Assembly (NCBI RefSeq): GCF_028882255.1
Contig: NZ_JARBUY010000001.1
Location: forward strand, 1,332,344 to 1,396,343
Reading direction: 5' to 3'
From: Maribacter polysaccharolyticus
GTDB lineage: Bacteria > Bacteroidota > Bacteroidia > Flavobacteriales > Flavobacteriaceae
Length of the DNA: 64,000 nt
Position 1 is the first letter of the stretch. Each line of letters starts with the position of its first letter. Below the pieces are notes generated by a model. It searched no databases, was not told where the DNA came from, and was given only the letters and a program-made list of their open reading frames with translations. Below are positions 48,127-56,283 of this stretch, one piece after another. The translations under genes were made by a program, and so were the position numbers.

Positions 48127-48903
48127 TCAATCCAATTTATTGTTCAATCTGCTCAGCTTTATCTGGGTCAGGACCTTTTTAGTATAAAGGGGAAAATCGG
48201 CATTCAATATCCAACCAAAATAACCGGGTTCTTTGTCCAAAACCTCCAATACTTTTTTCCCTTTATGCTTTCCAAAAGCAAAAACCTCCTCTTCTTCTTC
48301 ATCCAAGGCAATGAAACCGGCAAAATCGACCATTTTCCTGTGGGTTGAAAACTCCGCCAACTTTTTAACGTTGTTCTCCAATTCGGGGTAACGCTCCAAT
48401 TGGGACAAAAGTACCTCATAAGTCGCCATAGTATCCGCCTCAGCACTATGTGCATCGGTCAGATCTTTATCGCAATAGAACTTATAGGCCGCCTCCAAGG
48501 TTCTTTTTTCCATTTTATGAAAGATGGTCTGTACATCTATCGAGACCATATTCTTCATATCAAAATCAACATCGGCACGTAACATTTCCTCCGCCAACAA
48601 AGGAATGTCAAAGCGATCGGAATTGAAGCCTCCCAGATCACTATCCTTGATCATTGCATAAATTTCCTTTGACAACTCCTTGAAAGTGGGCTCATTAGCC
48701 ACTTTTTCATTGGAAATACCATGGATTTTCACGACCTCATCAGGGATCGGGACCCCAGGATTCACCAACCAGGTCTTACTTTCCTTATTGCCATTCGGAT
48801 ACACTTTTAAAATAGATATCTCTACGATCCTATCCTGAGCGACATTGGTTCCTGTCGTCTCCAAATCAAAAAAGCAAATCGGTCTTGTCAGTTTTAATTC
48901 CAT
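48127..48903 (-). CDS. DnaQ-like 3'-5' exonuclease
   Basis: Protein of 258 residues from the ATG at 48903 (MELKLTRPICFFDLETTGTN), which brings the first DEDDh motif to residues 13-15. Further motifs are GGFNSDRFDIPLL (second Asp) and TDAHSAEADTMATYEVL (His and last Asp). The C-terminal 80 residues carry FGKHKGKKVLEVLDKEPGYFGWIL, a small domain also found after exonuclease modules in Bacteroidota and similar in character to the DUF3820 core. It is either a polymerase III epsilon-like subunit or a stand-alone repair exonuclease; the extra domain favours the latter. Confidence 0.9.
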   Translation of the reverse strand: MELKLTRPICFFDLETTGTNVAQDRIVEISILKVYPNGNKESKTWLVNPGVPIPDEVVKIHGISNEKVANEPTFKELSKEIYAMIKDSDLGGFNSDRFDIPLLAEEMLRADVDFDMKNMVSIDVQTIFHKMEKRTLEAAYKFYCDKDLTDAHSAEADTMATYEVLLSQLERYPELENNVKKLAEFSTHRKMVDFAGFIALDEEEEEVFAFGKHKGKKVLEVLDKEPGYFGWILNADFPLYTKKVLTQIKLSRLNNKLD

Positions 48904-49116
48904 TCCTTCTATAAATTTGAACAAAGATAAGTTTTAGGGGTCTCCAACCGAACGAATACACCCAATAATTGTCCATGGTTTTTTTTTTGATACTATTTTT
49001 AAGGTAGCCCAATCGTTGTACAGTGACCCGACAATCCTCGGTTTTAAAGTCAATAACTTCCGATGCCGTAAAAATCACCATTCCCAAATACCCTCCACGT
49101 ATAGGAACCGGTCATT

Positions 49117-50466
49117 TTACACCTCGCGACTTACATCCCAAGCTTCTAAATAATCGGCCACGGCCTTTACGAACATACTGCCTAAAGCCCCATTCACAAC
49201 CCTATGGTCATAACTATGGGAAAGATACATCTTACTTCGGACACCTATAAAATCACCTTCAGGGGTTTCTATTACCGAAGGCACTTTCCTAATAGCCCCC
49301 AAGGCCAAGATACCCACTTGGGGCTGATTGATTATGGGCGTACCGAATACACTTCCGAAAGTACCGACATTGGTAACCGTATATGTGCCATCTTGCACTT
49401 CATCGGGCTTCAATTGGTTGTTTCGTGAGCGTTCCGCAAGATCGTTGACAACCTTGGTCATCCCCACTAGGTTCAATTGATCGGCATTTTTAATGACAGG
49501 AACGATCAAATTACCATCGGGAAGGGCCGCGGCCATCCCGATATTGATATTTTTTTTCTTCAATATCGTATCGCCCTCGACCGATATATTCATCAGCGGA
49601 TATTTCTTCAAAGCCTTGGCTACCGCCTCCATAAAAATTGGGGTATAGGTCAATTTCTCCCCTTCAGCGGCATAAAATACATCCTTGACCTTGTTCCTCC
49701 ACTTGACGATATTGGTTACATCAACCTCAATAAAACTCTGGACATGGGCCGAAGTTGAAACACTTTCGCTCATATGTTTGGCAATGAGTTTCCCCATTCG
49801 CGACATTTCAACCACTTCAACACCATCGACCGATTCCCTCGGCATGGGCTTTGGTTTTTCAATTACAGGTGGCAAGGTATTTTCGACTACTGCGGGTTCC
49901 TTTTTTTGTACCCTAGGCTGTGCATCGGGCATACCTGAGGATTTTCTTGAGGCAACGAATTTCAAGATATCATCTTTTGTCACCCTTCCTTCCAGCCCGG
50001 TACCAAGTATGCTATCCAATTCAGACATGGAAATTCCTTCCTGTTTGGCAATATTTTTTACCAAAGGGGAATAAAACCGATCTGAGGAGCCTTGGATCTG
50101 TTTCGCACTACCCGCGGTTTCCTTGGCCAAAACTACGGTTTCCGAAATTTCTTCAACCACTTGGACCGGCACCTCGGGCACTTCTTCTTCAACAGCCCCT
50201 TCTTCAGGAGCAGCATCCATTTCCCCTTCTACTTCGATGATCGCCACCGTATCACCGACTTTGACCACATCATCAACATTGAATAATTTTTCGACCAATA
50301 CACCATCCACTTCGCTAGGTACTTCAGAATCTACCTTGTCCGTAGCTATTTCAAAAACAGCTTCATCCATTTCGATGGCATCACCTACTTCTTTCAACCA
50401 CGAGGTCAATGTTGCTTCGGCAACACTCTCTCCCATTCGCGGTAATTTCAATTCAAATTTTGACAT
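49117..50466 (-). CDS. 2-oxo acid dehydrogenase E2, dihydrolipoyl acyltransferase
   Basis: Core acyltransferase of a branched-chain or pyruvate-type dehydrogenase, 449 residues. The lipoyl domain (1-80) has Lys44 in FEIATDKVDSEVP. An Ala/Pro/Glu-rich linker leads to the E3-binding domain (YSPLVKNIAKQEGI, GTGLEGRVTKDDIL) and the catalytic domain (about 220-449). The active-site motif reads SHSYDHRVVNGALG with His421; the usual Asp of DHRxxDG is Asn425. One lipoyl domain fits the branched-chain type. E1 and E3 are not adjacent. Confidence 0.92.
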   Translation of the reverse strand: MSKFELKLPRMGESVAEATLTSWLKEVGDAIEMDEAVFEIATDKVDSEVPSEVDGVLVEKLFNVDDVVKVGDTVAIIEVEGEMDAAPEEGAVEEEVPEVPVQVVEEISETVVLAKETAGSAKQIQGSSDRFYSPLVKNIAKQEGISMSELDSILGTGLEGRVTKDDILKFVASRKSSGMPDAQPRVQKKEPAVVENTLPPVIEKPKPMPRESVDGVEVVEMSRMGKLIAKHMSESVSTSAHVQSFIEVDVTNIVKWRNKVKDVFYAAEGEKLTYTPIFMEAVAKALKKYPLMNISVEGDTILKKKNINIGMAAALPDGNLIVPVIKNADQLNLVGMTKVVNDLAERSRNNQLKPDEVQDGTYTVTNVGTFGSVFGTPIINQPQVGILALGAIRKVPSVIETPEGDFIGVRSKMYLSHSYDHRVVNGALGSMFVKAVADYLEAWDVSREV

Positions 50467-50548
50467 ATTGTTAATTTGTATACTATATTCGGTAGATTAT
50501 TTGCAAAATAAATAAAAAATAAAGCAAATCAATCCATTAGTTGCAACC

Positions 50549-51169
50549 TTAATTTGTTTTTAATGATTTTTCAAACGGAATTCGATTCAGGATACTACGC
50601 CCCAAGGTCACCTCATCTGCATATTCCAATTCATCCCCAATGGCAATGCCACGGGCAATGGTCGATGTCGCAATTTCCAGACCTTCAAGCTGTTTGTAGA
50701 TATAGAAATTGGTGGTATCCCCTTCCATCGTCGAACTTAAGGCAAAAATCAACTCTTTGATCTCTCCTTCTTTGGCCTTGTTCACCAAGGATGAAATGGT
50801 CAGCTCTTGTGGGCCGACACCCTCCATTGGTGAAATCTTTCCACCCAAAACATGATAAAGTCCATTGAACTGACCTGTATTCTCTATGGCCATTACATCG
50901 CGAATATCCTCCACCACACAAACCACGGTTTCATCACGATTGGGATTCGTGCATATTTCACAGACCTCAACGTCTGAAATATTATGGCATCGGTTACAAA
51001 ATTTCACCGAGTTCCGAAGGTCTTCCAACGCAGATGCCAACCGCATGGTTTGACTATTGGGTTGTTTTAATAAATGAAGTACCAACCGCAAAGCAGTCCG
51101 TTTTCCTATACCGGGCAACTGCGACATTTCATGAACGGCGTTCTCCAAAAGTTTTGACGAAAAATCCAT
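50549..51169 (-). CDS. recR: Recombination protein RecR
   Basis: Recombination mediator of 206 residues, start at [12 protein letters not shown] (51169); the open frame continues six codons up. Helix-hairpin-helix [17 protein letters not shown], zinc finger CNRCHN...CEIC, Toprim segment [15 protein letters not shown] and the Walker-B like C-terminus ([19 protein letters not shown]) are all present. Acts with RecO and RecF in daughter-strand gap repair. Divergent from the symporter gene, with about 58 bases between the starts. Confidence 0.96.
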   Translation of the reverse strand: MDFSSKLLENAVHEMSQLPGIGKRTALRLVLHLLKQPNSQTMRLASALEDLRNSVKFCNRCHNISDVEVCEICTNPNRDETVVCVVEDIRDVMAIENTGQFNGLYHVLGGKISPMEGVGPQELTISSLVNKAKEGEIKELIFALSSTMEGDTTNFYIYKQLEGLEIATSTIARGIAIGDELEYADEVTLGRSILNRIPFEKSLKTN

Positions 51170-51227
51170 AACAACAAAATTACACACTATTTTTGCTTTA
51201 TGTACTTTGCATTTGAATAAAATTTAT

Positions 51228-52685
51228 ATGACAGCAACCCACATTCTGCTTCTTATCGGGGCCTATTTCATTGTACTTTTATTAATATCCCATTTTACCG
51301 GCAAAAACGATTCCAATGTCGATTTCTTCAAAGCAGGCAAACAATCACCTTGGTATTTGGTCGCCTTTGGTATGATCGGGGCTTCCCTTTCAGGGGTAAC
51401 TTTCATTTCCGTTCCAGGTTGGGTAGAAGCTTCCGAATTCAGTTATATGCAAGTGGTTTTCGGTTATTCCCTGGGGTATATAGTGGTTGCTTATGTACTT
51501 CTCCCCATATACTATAAGCAGAATGTTACATCGATTTATGAATACCTCGATGAACGATTTGGATTTGTCAGTTATAAAGTAGGTGCGATTTCATTTTTTG
51601 TTTCCCGTGTGTTGGGGGCTGCGTTTCGGCTTTTCTTGGTAGCCATAGTCTTGCAGCAATTCGTGTTCGACACATGGAATGTTCCTTTTGAACTTACCGT
51701 TACCCTGTCTATTTTACTTATTTGGATCTACACCTTTAAAGGAGGTATAAAAACCATTGTTTGGACAGATACCCTACAGACGTTGTTCATGTTGGTATCC
51801 GTTGGACTTTCCATCTTTTTTATCCTTAAGCAACTGGATTGGAGTTTTATGGATTTTTTATCTTCCTCCGAACTGAAACAATACAACAAAACTTGGTTCT
51901 TGGATGATTTTTCAGCAAAGAACCATTTGATAAAATCCTTTTTGGGCGGCATGTTCATTACCATTTGTATGACAGGTTTGGATCAGGACATGATGCAAAA
52001 AAACCTGACCTGCAAAACCTTGAAAGACGCACAAAAGAACATGATAAGTTTCAGCATTGTCTTGGTTGCCGTCACCTTCATTTTCATGCTACTGGGGGCT
52101 TTACTGTTTATTTTTGCCGAAAAATCGCAAATCCAAGTCCCTTTAATGGACGGCAAACCAAAACCCGACCTTCTTTTTCCAGAGATCGCCCTAAACAGCG
52201 GATTGGGTATGACCGTCGCCACAACCTTCATCCTAGGCCTTATCGCGGCGGCATATAGTAGTGCCGACAGTGCATTGACCTCATTGACCACCTCTTTTTG
52301 TGTGGACTTTTTGGGCATAGGCCACAAACCGGAAAACAAAAGAAAGAAAATACGAAAGATCACCCACATTGGCATGAGCCTTTTATTGATCCTTGTCGTT
52401 ATCGCCTTTAAACATATCTTGGACACCAATGTGATCGACGGACTTTTACAAGTAGCCTCTTATACCTATGGCCCTTTACTGGGCCTATTCGCCTTTGGTA
52501 TCTTTACCAAGTACCAAATCAAGGATAAATATGTGTGGATCGTCGCCTTGGTATCCGTCGCCATTTGTTATATCTTAGGAAAACTGCCACCCGAAAATCT
52601 AGGCGGATATGTCTTTGGTTATGAACTGCTCCCTTTGAACGGCCTTATTACCTTTATAGGCTTGCTGTTGCTAAGAAGGAAATGA
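51228..52685 (+). CDS. Sodium:solute symporter
   Basis: SSS-family transporter of 485 residues, start at [14 protein letters not shown] (51228). Thirteen membrane segments are predicted. Family motifs are [49 protein letters not shown] (shown in part), [15 protein letters not shown] and [19 protein letters not shown], the last carrying the Ser residues of the second sodium site. The substrate is not readable; close groups carry sugars, sialic acid or iodide. A TATTTTTG box is 33 bases before the start. Confidence 0.9.
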   Translation: MTATHILLLIGAYFIVLLLISHFTGKNDSNVDFFKAGKQSPWYLVAFGMIGASLSGVTFISVPGWVEASEFSYMQVVFGYSLGYIVVAYVLLPIYYKQNVTSIYEYLDERFGFVSYKVGAISFFVSRVLGAAFRLFLVAIVLQQFVFDTWNVPFELTVTLSILLIWIYTFKGGIKTIVWTDTLQTLFMLVSVGLSIFFILKQLDWSFMDFLSSSELKQYNKTWFLDDFSAKNHLIKSFLGGMFITICMTGLDQDMMQKNLTCKTLKDAQKNMISFSIVLVAVTFIFMLLGALLFIFAEKSQIQVPLMDGKPKPDLLFPEIALNSGLGMTVATTFILGLIAAAYSSADSALTSLTTSFCVDFLGIGHKPENKRKKIRKITHIGMSLLLILVVIAFKHILDTNVIDGLLQVASYTYGPLLGLFAFGIFTKYQIKDKYVWIVALVSVAICYILGKLPPENLGGYVFGYELLPLNGLITFIGLLLLRRK

Positions 52686-52688
52686 ACC

Positions 52689-53048
52689 TTAATACTTATC
52701 AATTGCCAAAAGCACCAAAGTACAGGCGACGGTGACCTCAATTCCGTTTTTTTCCAATAATCCATAAAATTCAGGATTTTCCGTCCCTGGATTAAAAATC
52801 ACCCGCTTTGGCCGTAAGTTGATGATGTCATTGTAATATTCTTTTTGTCTTTTTGCATTTAAATACAAAGTAATCGTATGTATATTTTGGAAATCATTCA
52901 AATTGGTCTTAATTTGTACACCGTGAATTACTCCTACTTGTATTCCGTATGCTTGAGTCGCAATTTTTTTGCCAACCAGTCTTTCAATGGCTAAATTGCT
53001 GTAACGGTCAGGTTTCAATGAAGCCCCAAAAACGAGTGTGTCTTTCAT
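52689..53048 (-). CDS. CoA-binding domain protein (YccU-like)
   Basis: Rossmann-type protein of 119 residues with the CoA_binding_2 pattern: TLVFGASLKPDRYSNLA, GVIHGVQIKTN, TITLYLNAKRQKEYYN and RVIFNPGTENPEF. Usual length for the family; function unknown beyond presumed CoA binding. It converges on the symporter gene, three bases from its stop. Confidence 0.88.
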   Translation of the reverse strand: MKDTLVFGASLKPDRYSNLAIERLVGKKIATQAYGIQVGVIHGVQIKTNLNDFQNIHTITLYLNAKRQKEYYNDIINLRPKRVIFNPGTENPEFYGLLEKNGIEVTVACTLVLLAIDKY

Positions 53049-53196
53049 ATGTTAATACAGTTGACTATTTGTAAATTTTGCAATGATAATACGTCTAATA
53101 TATAACATAAAGAGTATTGCAATATAATATTAGGTCGTTGATGAAGCTATATGTTTATAGTTAATGGTTAGTGTTTAGTATAGCATATCAGCGAAA

Positions 53197-53230
53197 AGGG
53201 CCCTGATGGAAACATCAGGGCCTATTTTTT
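53197..53230 (+). terminator. Terminator-like hairpin
   Basis: AGGGCCCTGATG and CATCAGGGCCT pair around GAAA, a stable tetraloop, followed by ATTTTTT. No gene precedes it on the + strand nearer than the symporter (500 bases away), so its transcript is not clear. Confidence 0.75.
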
Positions 53231-53935
53231 CCCCCAACCTTTTATTCCCTAAAGATCCCCTTTTATTATCCAATAGTACCCAAAAATTGGAATAAGGATG
53301 GATCGTACTGTTTTTTTTGCGGTTTTAAGAATCTTCGAATTCTTTGTTTGTTCATGGAAACCAAAGAAGGACACTGTTTTTAAGCGCTATAGTTTAACGG
53401 TGCAAGGGAACGACCCATTTCCAGTTTCAATGTAAATCAAGTAGCTTCCACCTTGGACATCGATAGTCCTCCCTTACAATAAGTAAACGCCCATAGGACA
53501 TTCCATCCGAGATAAAACATTGCCGAATGGCTTCGATGCCCTTCATCATACATATTGGTCAACTGGACAGGGCTACGGCCGGCTACGCTTAACCAAGGTG
53601 CGGCACTTGGTATTCGGCCTTGGCCATTATAAAGCTATGTAAATATGAACGGAACAAACTCCGGGATGGTTTATACTTACTTTTTTCAATTCACACAAGG
53701 TTCGGGGTTGCCCCTCACAAAGCCTTTAGTCAATTCCTTTTTAAAGCTGAAAAATAGATTCAACCCTAAACTGAAAAAAAATCACCCAAAAACGAAAAAA
53801 TCCTGTTCTGGAGCATTGGTTCCAAAGTTAAAATAGTGCCTAAGTCCACTAAATTATCCTGATTGTACTCAATATTACCCCTTAATATTAAGTTAACCTA
53901 CCGAAGTGATAATATACCATATAAATTAGAGAATC
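53231..53935. other. Long non-coding interval, 705 bp
   Basis: Between the CoA-binding gene and the first two-domain exported protein. It has no convincing gene. The only frame with protein-like character is the minus-strand stretch at 53437-53634, given separately. A + strand 63-codon frame at 53645-53836 is Lys/Asn-rich and looks like chance. Confidence 0.5.
53437..53634 (-). other. Orphan open frame, possibly a repeat-borne or decayed sequence
   Basis: Sixty-five codons are open on the minus strand after a stop at 53637, without an ATG at the start. The translation (APWLSVAGRSPVQLTNMYDE, HSAMFYLGWNVLWAFTYCKG) is richer in Trp, Tyr, Cys and Gly than random AT-rich DNA would give, and the DNA is GC-richer than its surroundings. 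I do not recognise it. It could be a gene remnant or a conserved non-coding element that happens to be open. Confidence 0.3.
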
Positions 53936-53972
53936 GTGATGTAGTAGCCGCTGTTTTGTCGCCGTATGTTTG
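53936..53972 (+). promoter_or_regulatory. Conserved promoter block, copy A
   Basis: GTGATGTAGT (53936-53945), 19 bases, then TATGTTTG (53965-53972). The same arrangement precedes the two paralogous genes at 61804 and 62899 (minus strand). Upstream, GTTAACC and AATATACCATATAAA are also shared among the copies. Confidence 0.65.
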
Positions 53973-54045
53973 CCCTGTAATTAGTTATTGAAAAAAAAGC
54001 GAAAAAGAAAATTAAAAATTGATTAACCCTCTAAATCTAAAAGTT

Positions 54046-54633
54046 ATGAAAAGAATCATGAAAATCACCCTTAGCATCGCCTTCCTATTCATCAGTGCAT
54101 TAGGTATGGCCAACGAAATGGATTTAAGAATCATTTCAAAAAATGAAAGCAAGACCTTATTGTTCAACTATGACAACTCCGCTACCGATGCGCAACTAAG
54201 ATTCGTGGATGTTGAAGGTAACGTCATTTTTACCGAAAGCCTTGAGGACAATTCGGAATACTCCAAAAAATTCAATTTGAGTAGCCTTGAGTCCGGTATC
54301 TACTTTTTAGAAGTGGAAGATGCGGTAAAACAAACTGCCTTTACCATTAATGTAGAAGACACCAATGTGGAGATTAAAAGCAAGTCTGAAAAGACCAAGC
54401 CTTTTTTCAGAAAAAAAGATGGAATGGTTTATCTTAACCTATTGAACTTGGACAAGGAAGAAGTTACGATTTCCGTTTTTGATGGACATGAAAGAATTGT
54501 CACAAGTGAACTATTGGAAAACAAAGAAATCGTGGAAAAAGCGTTCAACTTCAAGAATGCCCACGAAGGACTTTATATCATTAAGGTAAAGAAAGGTTTC
54601 GAAACCTATTACGAAAACATTCAAATCGATTAA
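54046..54633 (+). CDS. Exported two-domain beta protein, copy A
   Basis: Secreted protein of 195 residues, start at MKRIMKITLS (54046). Signal ends ALGMANE. Two tandem beta-sandwich units of about 75 residues follow: ESKTLLFNYDN...GIYFLEVEDA and GMVYLNLLNLDKEEV...GLYIIKVKKG. Each has the G-x-Y-x-x-x-V ending of small Ig-like or T9SS-tail-like domains, though no type 9 sorting signal is clear. Two paralogues with the same layout are at 61804-62391 and 62899-63486. Function unknown; abundance in the envelope is suggested by strong matched promoters and terminators. The second domain is the least conserved. Confidence 0.8.
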   Translation: MKRIMKITLSIAFLFISALGMANEMDLRIISKNESKTLLFNYDNSATDAQLRFVDVEGNVIFTESLEDNSEYSKKFNLSSLESGIYFLEVEDAVKQTAFTINVEDTNVEIKSKSEKTKPFFRKKDGMVYLNLLNLDKEEVTISVFDGHERIVTSELLENKEIVEKAFNFKNAHEGLYIIKVKKGFETYYENIQID

Positions 54634-54660
54634 TTCGTTTTAATTCTATTCTAGGAGAAA

Positions 54661-54689
54661 AGAGAGCTTTACGGCTCTCTTTTTTTTTG
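54661..54689 (+). terminator. Terminator of copy A
   Basis: AGAGAGC and GCTCTCT pair around a short loop, followed by nine T. The bases before it (TTCTATTCTAGGAGA) recur before the terminators of both other copies. Confidence 0.88.
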
Positions 54690-54703
54690 CCTTTCATTTG
54701 GGC

Positions 54704-55057
54704 TTACAAATAAGAATACGCCCAATAGATGAGTGCGAATTGAAGCGGTATCCTTAAAATCAAAATCCATCGAGGTATACCCGCTCCGGCTTTTTTACTG
54801 CTGAGCATATAAAAATGGACCAGGAAAAAAATGGTGAGCATGGCAATGATCAAGTATATGGCATATACCTTGGTAAACGAAAAACAAAGACCTACTCCCA
54901 AAAGAATCTCCGCCACACCACTTATGCCTACCAATAGTTTGGGCCAAGGTAGATATGCAGGCATAATTCGAAGATACATTTTTGGTCGGACGAAGTGCAT
55001 GATACCGGCAATGACGTACATCGCAGCCATGATCAAAAGATGCCAAGGAGCTTTCAT
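54704..55057 (-). CDS. DoxX-like membrane protein
   Basis: Membrane protein of 117 residues with four predicted helices. The DoxX family pattern is seen in VIAGIMHFVRPKMYLRIMP and ISGVAEILLGVGL. DoxX-like proteins are quinone-linked or of unknown role. It lies in convergent position to copy A, and 24 bases downstream of the MOSC gene on the same strand. Confidence 0.82.
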   Translation of the reverse strand: MKAPWHLLIMAAMYVIAGIMHFVRPKMYLRIMPAYLPWPKLLVGISGVAEILLGVGLCFSFTKVYAIYLIIAMLTIFFLVHFYMLSSKKAGAGIPRWILILRIPLQFALIYWAYSYL

Positions 55058-55081
55058 ATTTTCGGATTTATTACCCTTTGA

Positions 55082-55714
55082 TTAAAGGTACTTTCTAAAC
55101 CTTTCACGTTTGTATTCGGGAAGCGCTTTGTTTTCCACAGCCAATTTAACAAGGGTAAGGTCTTTTTGTTTTGCGTATAAAAGGTTGAAAAACTGTTGTA
55201 CCGTAAGTTGGTTTTCAGATTTTTCAACTAAGATCAATGGCGTATTTTCGGTTATTTCCCCCGATTCAAGTACCCGCACATAGGTGCCGGGACGACCATG
55301 GTCTATGAACTGCTTCAATATTTCTTGGGAACCAAAACGAATACCCAGCTTGTAGCAAGGCTCCCTAGGTTGCGACACCTGAACCAATGCTGAGCCAATA
55401 CGGTAGATATCCCCAATGCATATTTTGGTCTCATCCAGTCCTTCAACAGTTAGGTTTTCACCGAACATACCCCAATCCCATTCTAAATTAGGGTATTTGG
55501 CCTTCCAATACGGATATTGATCCGCAGAAAACAAATAACAGGCCTTATTCGCACCTCCGTGATGCTTTCTGTCTATTACCGCATCGTTATAAACATCGGT
55601 ATCCCCTAAAACAATGGCATCTTGGGTGGGATATTTATAAATCCCGGTCAGTTCTTCCCTTCCATTCCATAAAATGGTGGTGGGTTTTCCGATATTGGTT
55701 GCGATTACCTTCAT
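55082..55714 (-). CDS. MOSC domain protein (YiiM-like)
   Basis: Molybdenum-cofactor sulfurase C-terminal domain protein of 210 residues. Recognisable: DRKHHGGANKACYLFSADQY, WGMFGENLTVEGL, QVSQPREPCYKLGIRF with the conserved Cys120, and GRPGTYVRVLESG. A C-terminal helical (3-alpha) segment matches YiiM. YiiM-type enzymes reduce N-hydroxylated compounds with molybdenum cofactor. No cofactor genes are adjacent. Confidence 0.9.
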   Translation of the reverse strand: MKVIATNIGKPTTILWNGREELTGIYKYPTQDAIVLGDTDVYNDAVIDRKHHGGANKACYLFSADQYPYWKAKYPNLEWDWGMFGENLTVEGLDETKICIGDIYRIGSALVQVSQPREPCYKLGIRFGSQEILKQFIDHGRPGTYVRVLESGEITENTPLILVEKSENQLTVQQFFNLLYAKQKDLTLVKLAVENKALPEYKRERFRKYL

Positions 55715-55727
55715 ACCTTAAAAATAT

Positions 55728-55755
55728 AAAACCACTGTGGATCCACAGTGGTTTT
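55728..55755 (-). terminator. Perfect palindromic terminator
   Basis: A 28-base perfect palindrome, left arm AAAACCACTGTGGA, lies between the DUF2141 gene and the MOSC gene. The T-run in both directions means it could end transcription on either strand; here it probably closes the DUF2141 transcript. Confidence 0.8.
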
Positions 55756-55836
55756 ATAAAATTATTTCCTGCCTTTGTTTAGGCTTTGTATTCAATTTGA
55801 CATAAAACAGAATACCTGAAACCCCTTATTCCGTCC

Positions 55837-56250
55837 TTACAGATAGAACAGATTGATTTTTATGGTTTTATCTTGGGACAAGCTAATAATTGATTTTTTA
55901 AAACTGGGTATCCCTTTATGGTTGTTTGAATTGCCTACACCTTCCTTAGGCATTCCAAACCAATTGGTTTTCAGTTTATTGTCATCATCCTCATCATGAA
56001 ATACCATTACGGCATAGTCCCCATTGGGGAGGTCCAAATCAATATCGGCTTCACCATTTTTAATAGGGGCCAATCCTTTTTCGATGGCTTTATCCACATC
56101 ACTGGGGAAACCCGATTTATCGGAAAATATGGTATATAGTATTTTACCTTTTTCGGACTGTATGCCTTCTATCTTAATATTGAGATGTGCCTCTTGGGCA
56201 AATGAGAAGCACCCCAAAAGGAGTGCTGTCCCTAATATTACATTCTTCAT
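55837..56250 (-). CDS. DUF2141 exported protein
   Basis: Secreted protein of 137 residues with signal ending CFSFAQ. The DUF2141 pattern includes LNIKIEGIQSEKGKILYTIF, GDYAVMVFHDEDDDNKLKTN and WFGMPKEGVGNSN. Function is unknown. It lies just after htpG on the same strand with 33 bases between. Confidence 0.88.
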   Translation of the reverse strand: MKNVILGTALLLGCFSFAQEAHLNIKIEGIQSEKGKILYTIFSDKSGFPSDVDKAIEKGLAPIKNGEADIDLDLPNGDYAVMVFHDEDDDNKLKTNWFGMPKEGVGNSNNHKGIPSFKKSIISLSQDKTIKINLFYL

Positions 56251-56283
56251 CCTTCGACGTTGGTTTGACCAAATTTAACCAAA

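Noticed and set aside
53645-53836. A 63-codon + strand frame
   Set aside because: Lys/Asn/Pro-rich with no recognisable motif and no regulatory signal; judged a chance frame.
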